In this document: positions 24,300 to 30,764 of the stretch, one piece after another
Layout of the letters: each line of letters begins with the position of its first letter
Position numbering within the stretch: the first letter of the stretch is position 1
NCBI GenBank assembly: GCA_011525685.1
Contig: WYBW01000055.1
Span: forward strand, 1-57,154
DNA from: Verrucomicrobiia bacterium
GTDB lineage: Bacteria > Verrucomicrobiota > Verrucomicrobiia > Limisphaerales > JADLHS01
Length of the DNA stretch: 57,154 bases
Direction of reading: 5' to 3'
Translations under genes and position numbers: made by a program
The notes under the pieces: generated by a model
What the model saw: only the letters and a program-made list of their open reading frames with translations
Database searches by the model: none
What the model was told of the DNA's origin: nothing

Positions 24300-26321
24300 A
24301 TGCCTTCCGCCGCGCCCCATCCGCCTGCGGCCGTCGCTCCGACTCGAATTCCGAAACCGGCAGAAGCGAGCGCGGCAAAGCGCGCACGCGAATCCGCGAA
24401 ACCCGTCGTCGTCGTGGCCGTCCTGCTGGGTGCGTTCTTTCTGCTGCAAAGCTGGATTCCGTTGCGGACGGCAGTTCAAATCGGTGCGGATGAAGGATTC
24501 GAGGTGGCCAAGGCCACGTTGTGTTTGCACGGTCACCGGCTCTACAGCGAGGTGTGGAATGATCAACCGCCGTTCCATACATGGTTGATTACGCAGATCC
24601 TCAAGCTCCAATCCCGCAACTGGAGCAGCCGACTGGTAACGCCGACTTTCGAGTCGGCGCGGTCGCCGGTTGGAAAACCGGCGCTACCCGGAACGGGATC
24701 AACGTCCGCCGCCGCGGAACCGGGGCAGGCGGACAGGCGAGACGCGCTGTCCCACGACAACCCAGACAGGCGAGACGCGCTGTCCCACGACAACCCAGAC
24801 AGGCAGGATGCGCTGTCCCACTACTCGATTCTCGGGCCACGATTACTTACCTCCGCATTCACCGCCTTGCTGCTGGCCGGCGTGTTCGTCATCGTCTGGC
24901 GCATTTCCGGGCTTCTGGTTGGCACGTTGACCACCGCACTGCTGCTCGTCTCGCCGGGATTTCTGGAACTGAGTTCCTCCTGCATGTTGGAGATACCGTC
25001 GCTGGCAACCGCCCTTGCTGGACTTGCGGTTTTGGTCGTCGTCCGGCCCGGGCGCTGGCACGCGGCTGAAATCCTCTGCGGAATCTTGTTCGGTCTCGCG
25101 GCGCTGATGAAGCTGGTGCCGCTGTATCTGTTGCCCCTGGCGGCGCTGATCGTGTGGCTGCGGCAGCGCGACAACCAATTGGCGACTATGCCATCCCGCC
25201 CTCCAAGCCCCTCACCCCGTCCCTCTCCCCATCCGATGGGGAGAGGGTGGTCTTTAGACCGGTTGAGGGGTTCGTGCGCGCCATCCATCGCGCTGAAATC
25301 CCTCCGCCGTTTGTTCGTAGCACTGCTGGTCCTCGGCGTGAGTCTCGCGGCTGCTTTCGTGTTCGTGGATTGGCTCATCGAGCACGGCGCATATCTGGCT
25401 CATTTCGGCCAATCGTGGTCCTCCCATTTCGGCGGCGTGAAATCGTTCGAGTTTGGCTCGCCTGCGGACCATGCGTTCGATTGGAGCATCCTGCTGAAGA
25501 ATTGGGATTTAACGGTGCCGGCGGTCTTGGGGATGTTCGTTCTGTTTACCCGGCTGCGCAAAGGTCCAACGGCGATGCTGCCACCAGTCTGGCTGGCGTT
25601 GGCGCTGCTCGTGTTCACGAACCACAAACCGTGGTGGGCCTATTATTACATTCACCTGGCAGTTCCGCTGTGCTGGTGCGCTGCGGTCGGGTTGGTGTTT
25701 GCCTGGTCCGCGATTGTGCGTGGCCGCCAGAGGGGAATGGGCAAGGGAATAAACGGCAAGGGAAAGAAACATCGGTTCTCCACTTTTCATTCCTCTGCCG
25801 TTCATTCCCCTGCCTTCAGTTCTGAGTTGGCTTTCGGCTGCGCCGCGCTGGGTTCTCTTGCGGCTCTCCTGTTCGCGTTGGGCGCCGCGGGTTGGATGGG
25901 AACGCGGGTTTGGCTGCAAATCGCGGACATTCGCAGTTCGCCCCAACTTCATGCCGCGCTGGTGCTCAAGGAAATCGCGCGGCTGAAACCTTTCACCCGA
26001 TGGATGTACACCGATCAGATTGTCCATTCGTTCCATGCGAACATTCCGCTGCCGCCGCCGTTGGCGGTTGTGCCCTTGAAACGATTGTGGGCCGGCGACA
26101 TGACCCCCGCGCGGCTCGCCACCGAACTGGCGCGCTTCAAACCCGAAATCATTCTGCTGGGCAACGACACGCGCGAGGTGCCGTTTCAGGAGCTGCTGAT
26201 GACCGAATACCGCCTGATCTACGAGGACGCGCGCCAACGGTTGTATGCGGCACGGGCGACCCTCCAGCTGGCGGACGCAGCGGAGGCACAGCGCAACCTG
26301 GTCCGCGCCCCAAGCCCATGA
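24300..26321 (+). CDS. GT39/ArnT-like membrane glycosyltransferase with three repeat-derived insertions
   Basis: A 673-residue integral membrane protein of the dolichyl-phosphate-mannose mannosyltransferase/ArnT class. It has the family's acidic pair (ADEGFE, Asp64-Glu65) and DQPPFHTWL at 88-96, then many hydrophobic helices. It probably transfers a sugar from a polyprenyl-phosphate donor on the outer face of the membrane. Three stretches do not belong to the family: residues about 104-175 (including three DRRDALSHDNP-type units), about 300-326 (SRPPSPSPRPSPHPMGRGW) and about 477-508 (RQRGMGKGINGKGKKHRF and onward). Each coincides with a palindromic DNA repeat and sits in a loop between hydrophobic segments. 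The frame stays open throughout. It starts 4 bp after the prepilin-like gene. Confidence 0.82.
   Translation: MPSAAPHPPAAVAPTRIPKPAEASAAKRARESAKPVVVVAVLLGAFFLLQSWIPLRTAVQIGADEGFEVAKATLCLHGHRLYSEVWNDQPPFHTWLITQILKLQSRNWSSRLVTPTFESARSPVGKPALPGTGSTSAAAEPGQADRRDALSHDNPDRRDALSHDNPDRQDALSHYSILGPRLLTSAFTALLLAGVFVIVWRISGLLVGTLTTALLLVSPGFLELSSSCMLEIPSLATALAGLAVLVVVRPGRWHAAEILCGILFGLAALMKLVPLYLLPLAALIVWLRQRDNQLATMPSRPPSPSPRPSPHPMGRGWSLDRLRGSCAPSIALKSLRRLFVALLVLGVSLAAAFVFVDWLIEHGAYLAHFGQSWSSHFGGVKSFEFGSPADHAFDWSILLKNWDLTVPAVLGMFVLFTRLRKGPTAMLPPVWLALALLVFTNHKPWWAYYYIHLAVPLCWCAAVGLVFAWSAIVRGRQRGMGKGINGKGKKHRFSTFHSSAVHSPAFSSELAFGCAALGSLAALLFALGAAGWMGTRVWLQIADIRSSPQLHAALVLKEIARLKPFTRWMYTDQIVHSFHANIPLPPPLAVVPLKRLWAGDMTPARLATELARFKPEIILLGNDTREVPFQELLMTEYRLIYEDARQRLYAARATLQLADAAEAQRNLVRAPSP
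24636..24821 (+). repeat. Repeat families 3 and 2 inside the glycosyltransferase gene
   Basis: At 24636-24687 stand GCCGACTTTCGAGTCGGC and GCCGGTTGGAAAACCGGC, two family 3 hairpins. At 24732-24764, 24765-24797 and 24798-24821 (partial) stands a 33-bp tandem unit beginning GACAGGCGAGACGCGCTGTC. Because 33 is a multiple of three, each unit adds the 11 residues DRRDALSHDNP. Confidence 0.75.
25214..25247 (+). repeat. Palindromic repeat (family 1) inside the glycosyltransferase gene
   Basis: A perfect 12-bp-arm hairpin, CCCTCTCCCCAT-CCG-ATGGGGAGAGGG (25221-25247), preceded by CTCACCCC. It is translated in frame as PSPRPSPHPMGRG. Confidence 0.7.
25731..25814 (+). repeat. Palindromic repeat (family 5, GGGGAATG type) inside the glycosyltransferase gene
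   Basis: AGGGGAATGGGCAAGGGAAT on the left is mirrored by CATTCCTCTGCCGTTCATTC and then CCCTGCC on the right. It is translated in frame as a basic loop (RGMGKGINGKGKKH) and a Ser/His-rich tail. Confidence 0.65.
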
Positions 26322-26342
26322 ACGAGGAGCGCGACCATTCAC

Positions 26343-26489
26343 ACATCAGCACTGTGGTTCGAGCACATCGTGAAGCTCTGCCTCGTGGGCACCAGCGGAG
26401 TGGTGGTGGATACGAAGAGTCGCCCTTTGCTGGCGGATTCGGGGATAGTTCTGGATTTCATTTGGAAGCGCCGCGGGAAAACGGTGTAA
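26343..26489 (+). pseudogene. Remnant of a GtrA-like membrane protein
   Basis: Reading from 26343 gives ALWFEHIVKLCLVGTSGVVVD followed shortly by LDFIWKRRGKTV and a stop at 26487-26489. HxVKFCLVGxSGVVVD and NNFIWxxxxTF are the first-helix and later hallmarks of GtrA-like flippase/accessory proteins. Here the first helix is nearly joined to the second motif, so most of the gene is gone. No start codon precedes it in frame. A different frame (26318-26509) is also open with ATGA overlaps at both ends, but its peptide looks random. Confidence 0.5.
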
Positions 26490-26505
26490 TGCCGCGACCT
26501 GGGGC

Positions 26506-27114
26506 ATGAACGAATCAACTTACCGCCAAGCCATCGCCGATTACATCCGCGGGAACGCCAATCCGCCGGATAAATTCAGCCATCAAGCGCGACTGTATCA
26601 GTTGGCAAAGCTTCTGGCGGACGGGCAGCCGTTCGACGACGACGTGTTGTATGCGGCCGTGTGGTTGCACGATTTGGGCGTGTTCATCGGCCACCGGCCC
26701 GAAGACCCGGCGAAGCTGCCCGGCTGGGACCATGTCGGTTATGCGATGGAGAGAACGCCGGGTCTGCTGCGCCAAGTTGGGTTTCCGGAAGATAAAATCC
26801 CCGCCGTCGTCGAAGCGATTCGCACTCATCTCCCATCAGGCAAACCGACTTCGTTCGAGGGGACGCTGATGCGCGACGCGGACATTCTCGAACAACTCGG
26901 CGCGGTCGGCATCCTGCGAACCGTAAGCAAGGTGGGCCGCGACACGAGGTTTGTGCGCTTCAGTGACGCCTTGCGTGTGCTTGAGCGGAACTTCGATGAA
27001 TTACCAGCGCAGTTGCAACTCGGCTACGCGCGCCACCTGGCGGAGCGGCGTTTGATTATCCTCAAGGCCTTTCTGGAGTCGGCAAGGGCGGAGGCGGGTG
27101 GGGTGGAGTGGTAA
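26506..27114 (+). CDS. HD-domain phosphohydrolase
   Basis: A 202-residue cytoplasmic protein. The HD metal site is His26 (FSHQARLYQLA), His55-Asp56 (WLHDLGVF), with His76 (WDHVGYA), His108 (IRTHLP) and the terminal Asp in MRDADILEQLG. This is the layout of small HD hydrolases acting on nucleotides or phosphate esters; the substrate cannot be told. It is the last gene of the plus-strand series from 16 kb and convergent with the MocA oxidoreductase 49 bp away. Confidence 0.85.
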   Translation: MNESTYRQAIADYIRGNANPPDKFSHQARLYQLAKLLADGQPFDDDVLYAAVWLHDLGVFIGHRPEDPAKLPGWDHVGYAMERTPGLLRQVGFPEDKIPAVVEAIRTHLPSGKPTSFEGTLMRDADILEQLGAVGILRTVSKVGRDTRFVRFSDALRVLERNFDELPAQLQLGYARHLAERRLIILKAFLESARAEAGGVEW

Positions 27115-27163
27115 CTTCCGCCCCAGCGCTTTGGTTGGCGGTCCTCAGCAAGACAGGCCTGTG

Positions 27164-28519
27164 CTACACCTTCCCCGGCTCCGGATGCACCCACGGCGCG
27201 CGGTACGGCCTGCGTAGCAGCCGGTTGGCTTCCTCGTCACCCGCCACGCGACCGTTGGCCACGTCCCACACCAGACTTCGGCCCAGTTGTTGGGAGATGT
27301 TCGCCAGGATGCAGGCGGTGCTCGAGATATATCCCTGTTCGATGTCTGCCACGGGTCGGCCGCGCGTGGCCGCCGCTTTGAGAAAGTCCTGCCAATGCCA
27401 GCGAATGGCGGACGCAACGTGTCTTTCCAAATCCTTCTCGGTTTGGTCTTCCGGATACTTGTCGTACTCGAACAACGGCTCGCCGCGCAGGGTGGGTTGT
27501 TTCTTGCCGCGCTCGAAGAACTCGTATTTGAACACGCTGGTCTTGAGCGTGCCTTTCTCGCCGTAGAAAATCGCCGCCCACGGATAATCCGGATCGGGCA
27601 TGTCGCCCCAGGTGCGATGATTCCACACCACTTGCAGGTCGCCGTAATCGAACGTCGCGGTCTGCGTATCGGTGGTGTTGGCCGTGGCATCCTTCTCCAC
27701 CAGGATGCCACCGGTGGAACTGATGCGCTTGGGCCAGCCCAGGTCCAACATCCAGCGCACCATGTCGAGCATGTGAATGCACATGTCGCCCACGATGCCG
27801 TTGCCATATTCCATGAAGATGCGCCAGCCGCGCGGATGGGTGCGCTCGGTGAACGGCCGCATCGGGGCCGGTCCGGTCCACATTTCGTAATCGAGATGAT
27901 CGGGTGGCGGGACTTCGCGGGCTTTGCCGGCCCGGCCCATGCCCCAGTAACAACAAATTTCCACGTGGCCGATCCGGCCGAGCTTGCCCTCCTTGAGCAC
28001 CCGATCGCGCGCTTCAATCAGGTGCGGCGTGCTGCGGCGCTGCGTGTTCACCTGCACTACGCGCCCGTGCTTGCGCGCGGCGGCGAGCATGGCCTGGCCT
28101 TCAACCACATCCACACTCACCGGCTTCTGCACAAAAACATCCGCGCCCGCTTGAATGGCCTCGATGGTCGGCAGGGCGTGCCAGTGATCGGGAGTCTCGA
28201 CCAGGACGATGTCCAAGTCCCGTTCCTTGAGCATCTCACGATAATCGCCGTAGGTGCGGGGCTTTTTCTTCGACGCCTGCCGCGTCGCCACCATCTCGGC
28301 CGCTTCCGACAACAACTTTTTGTCCACGTCGCAAAGTGACACGACTTCCACGGGCGCGACCTGGATCAGCCGAAACAGGTCCAGCTTGCCGTACCAGCCG
28401 GTGCCGATGAGGCCGACGCGCCTGGGCTTCTCGACCGCAAAGGTGGTGGGGATGTAACGCGCCGCAGACAACGCCACTGCGGCCGTGGTGCCTAGTTTGA
28501 GGAATTGTCGCCTGTTCAT
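27164..28519 (-). CDS. Tat-exported Gfo/Idh/MocA family oxidoreductase
   Basis: 451 residues. Twin-arginine signal NRRQFLKLGTTAAVALSA, Rossmann motif VGLIGTGWYGKLDLF, the conserved DVFVQKPVSVDVVEGQAM with the KP pair, and the catalytic-domain end NGIVGDMCIHMLDMVRWML. The ATG at 28519 is directly at the Tat signal. It stands 162 bp downstream of a serpin gene on the same strand. Probably a periplasmic sugar oxidoreductase; the substrate is unknown. It is a separate lineage from the 7.9-9.1 kb homologue by sequence. Confidence 0.9.
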   Translation of the reverse strand: MNRRQFLKLGTTAAVALSAARYIPTTFAVEKPRRVGLIGTGWYGKLDLFRLIQVAPVEVVSLCDVDKKLLSEAAEMVATRQASKKKPRTYGDYREMLKERDLDIVLVETPDHWHALPTIEAIQAGADVFVQKPVSVDVVEGQAMLAAARKHGRVVQVNTQRRSTPHLIEARDRVLKEGKLGRIGHVEICCYWGMGRAGKAREVPPPDHLDYEMWTGPAPMRPFTERTHPRGWRIFMEYGNGIVGDMCIHMLDMVRWMLDLGWPKRISSTGGILVEKDATANTTDTQTATFDYGDLQVVWNHRTWGDMPDPDYPWAAIFYGEKGTLKTSVFKYEFFERGKKQPTLRGEPLFEYDKYPEDQTEKDLERHVASAIRWHWQDFLKAAATRGRPVADIEQGYISSTACILANISQQLGRSLVWDVANGRVAGDEEANRLLRRPYRAPWVHPEPGKV

Positions 28520-28681
28520 GATTTTCGTTTAGGCCAATCGCGTTCCCAAGACAAGCGCGCGAAGAAACAAATTTTGATGACATTTTGATGACACCGATTT
28601 CGAAAAACCAGGCGCGCCGGCATCCCCGCCGGCATACGAATGGCTGTGAACCTCGGCGGCGCGGAAGCCGACGGGGCCCGC

Positions 28682-29965
28682 TCAAAGTGGATTCGTCACG
28701 CGCCCAAGGAACAGGCACGCCCCGCTGGGCCGGTGCTGGATGGCGAACAGGAAGGGCCGATCCACGCGCACTTCGATCGGTTTCGGCGTTTCTCCGGCCA
28801 ACGACGCGAACCGCATCATCACCACCGCCGTGGCCGCCGCCGCCTCGGTGCCTTTCTCATCCAATTCCAGGAAGGTCTTATGAAAGACTTCCGAGATTTT
28901 GAGATAGTCCTCCGGTTTGCGCGGCGCCATGGGGTCGAAATTGGCGCTGCCTTGGGGTTTGTCGAAGGCCGACTTCATGCCCAGGCCACGCAGAGCCTCG
29001 CTCAATCGCATCAGCGGCGGCTCGAGCTTCAACTTGGGCAATTGCAGTTTCACATCCGCGGTGTCGGGAGACGCGGCACCGGCCAGCAGTTGCGGTGTCA
29101 GTTTCGCCTCCAACTCCGCCAGTCCGTCCACCGCATCCGGCAGGAGGATCAGGAATTGAATCTCGCCTCCACTATATGGAACGGTGACGACGCGGTAGCC
29201 ATCGCGCTGGGCATAGCCGAAACGCTCCCGCCGTTCCATGGTGGGCGACATCACCAGGCCACCGTTGACATGGAAAGGAAGCAGCCTGGTCAGGTTGGTG
29301 GAAAACGCCTGAGCCCATGGCGCCTTCAGATAGATCGCATTCACCAGCACCAGGCGTGTATCGCGGTCAATGCCGTCGGGGGGAATCAGTTCGCGAATCC
29401 GCTGGCGCGTCTGTGCTTCCACCCAGGAGTTGATTTCGAGCCGGGCAGCAGCAGCGTTGCGAAGGAAGTCCATCGGCTGAAACGGCGCGCCGTAGGTGTC
29501 GCGGGTCAATTCGAGGAATGGCTGGCGAAACTCGTGGCCCTGTTGTCCGAACAGGCGATTCGCCACCGTGAGCGTGACCGGTTCGCCGGGGCCGCCGTAT
29601 TTCCTGGCGCCCTCGGCGCCCTCGGCGGATTTCTTGTGCGCGTCCTCCAGCGCCTGCCGCAGCGCGGCGAACGAGCGGTGCAACTCCGCCTCCTCCCCCA
29701 GAAAATGCAACACCCGGGCCATTTCCTCGCGGGTCTGCCCGGCTGCGCCGGCAAAGGTCATCGCGAGTGCCGACTGAATCGAGTAGGGCGAGAGCAGGGC
29801 GTTGGCGTGGTTGCCCGGGGATTTGAGGAGGTCCAAGCCGAGCGCGTTCACGGCGTGAGCGGCAGGACTTGCGCTTTCGACGGTGGTCGCGTTTGCACCC
29901 TGACCAAGGAGAACGGCGATGGAATTCATCATGACGAGCAGGATCGTGAACGGTCGTTTCTTCAT
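28682..29965 (-). CDS. Exported serpin, second copy
   Basis: 427 residues with a signal peptide (RPFTILLVMMNSIAVLLG). Landmarks are ALLSPYSIQSALAMTFAGA, LVLVNAIYLKAPWAQAF, the C-terminal RPFLFAIQH and CLFLGRVTNPL. The hinge near residue 367 is EKGTEAAAATA, almost ideal for an inhibitory serpin. The loop goes on VVMMRFASLAGE; alignment with alpha-1-antitrypsin puts P1 at Phe or the Arg before it, implying a chymotrypsin- or trypsin-like target, unlike the serpin at 21.4 kb. The two share a family layout but differ clearly in sequence, so a recent duplication is unlikely. Confidence 0.92.
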   Translation of the reverse strand: MKKRPFTILLVMMNSIAVLLGQGANATTVESASPAAHAVNALGLDLLKSPGNHANALLSPYSIQSALAMTFAGAAGQTREEMARVLHFLGEEAELHRSFAALRQALEDAHKKSAEGAEGARKYGGPGEPVTLTVANRLFGQQGHEFRQPFLELTRDTYGAPFQPMDFLRNAAAARLEINSWVEAQTRQRIRELIPPDGIDRDTRLVLVNAIYLKAPWAQAFSTNLTRLLPFHVNGGLVMSPTMERRERFGYAQRDGYRVVTVPYSGGEIQFLILLPDAVDGLAELEAKLTPQLLAGAASPDTADVKLQLPKLKLEPPLMRLSEALRGLGMKSAFDKPQGSANFDPMAPRKPEDYLKISEVFHKTFLELDEKGTEAAAATAVVMMRFASLAGETPKPIEVRVDRPFLFAIQHRPSGACLFLGRVTNPL

Positions 29966-30464
29966 ACAATCAATGGTTTTCCAGTTGGTGGCGTGTTGCC
30001 ATCGTGTTACGGCTTGTTGGACGGCGCAACACCAAGAGTGCTCCCGGGTTTTTCTCGCGTTTGCCGAAGCGTCAATAAACGGTTGCTAAAAGAAACCGCC
30101 AGGCGGTCTGGCTTGGGCTGCGCGCACAGGTGAAGTTATCGCGTCGAACAACGGGGCGCATCTTGTTGGCACCACCGTAGCGCAGACTTCCAGTCTGCTG
30201 GATCGCGGGTTTCCAACCCGCGGACCGCGCTACTTCGCACAGCCAGCCGATTGGAAATCGGCGATACAGCAGGTTGGGGAACCTGCGCGACGGGGAGCCG
30301 GCACCTGCTGAATGGTGGTTCCGACAAGATGCGCCCCGAACAACGAGAGGTCGGACGCCAAGATTGACCGGGTCTTGTCGCTGTGACACACTGCCGTCGC
30401 GAGAGGCAGCCGGCCCGCAGGCCTGACCAAACCACCGGCGGATGACGTTTCAACGCGCAAAGTC
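29966..30464. other. Intergenic region, only repeats seen
   Basis: 499 bp between divergent genes (serpin on minus, isomerase remnant on plus). Apart from the composite repeat at 30177-30288 I see no gene. Open frames across it are repeat-derived. Confidence 0.5.
30177..30288. repeat. Composite four-hairpin repeat (family 3)
   Basis: Four hairpins in a row: GCAGACTTCCAGTCTGC, GCGGGTTTCCAACCCGC, GCCGATTGGAAATCGGC and CAGGTTGGGGAACCTG. The first two have TTCC centres and the last two GGAA centres, so the element is itself an inverted pair, like a BIME. A near-identical element lies at 33201-33327. Confidence 0.8.
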
Positions 30465-30746
30465 ATGGACGACATGAAAGGATCAATCACCCTCGGGATC
30501 ATTGTCGGCAATCGCGGCTTTTTCCCCGCGCACCTGTGCGACACCGGCCGCAAGCAAATCCTCACTGTGTTGGAGAAGCTCGGTATCGGTACCATCACGC
30601 TGCCGACCGACGCCACGAACCTTCTTCATTACCGCTGCGAAAGCAGCATCGAATTTCACGGCGCCGGGAATCCCAGAGCCATCCCCGCCGGGGTGAGGGA
30701 GGCATGGAGCCAATGTCAGGGTTGGGAAGTTTATCATCACGATTAG
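30465..30746 (+). pseudogene. Internally deleted L-fucose isomerase-like gene
   Basis: A 93-residue open frame made of the two ends of an L-fucose/L-arabinose isomerase-like protein. The N-terminal part (GIIVGNRGFFPAHLCDTGRK and QILTVLEKLGI) is the family's first strand-helix. From DATNLLHYRCESSIEFHGAG to GWEVYHHD it matches the expected C-terminal end (LLRYICxxGFEHH ... LGWDVYxH type). Roughly 350-400 central residues with the metal site are missing, yet the frame is intact. It stands 18 bp before the GH127 gene, so it was probably the first gene of the arabinose locus. Confidence 0.6.
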
Positions 30747-30764
30747 GTCAAAGGAGCCAAGGGT

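Noticed and set aside
24732..24821. 33-bp repeated units as a CRISPR array
   Set aside because: Units are directly adjacent without unique spacers and lie within a translated frame; they are tandem copies of a palindromic repeat.
25892..26509. 205-codon plus frame overlapping the end of the GT39 gene
   Set aside because: Most of it overlaps the well-supported GT39 frame, and its product is low-complexity. Only the 26318-26509 end is outside, and a GtrA remnant in another frame explains that stretch better.
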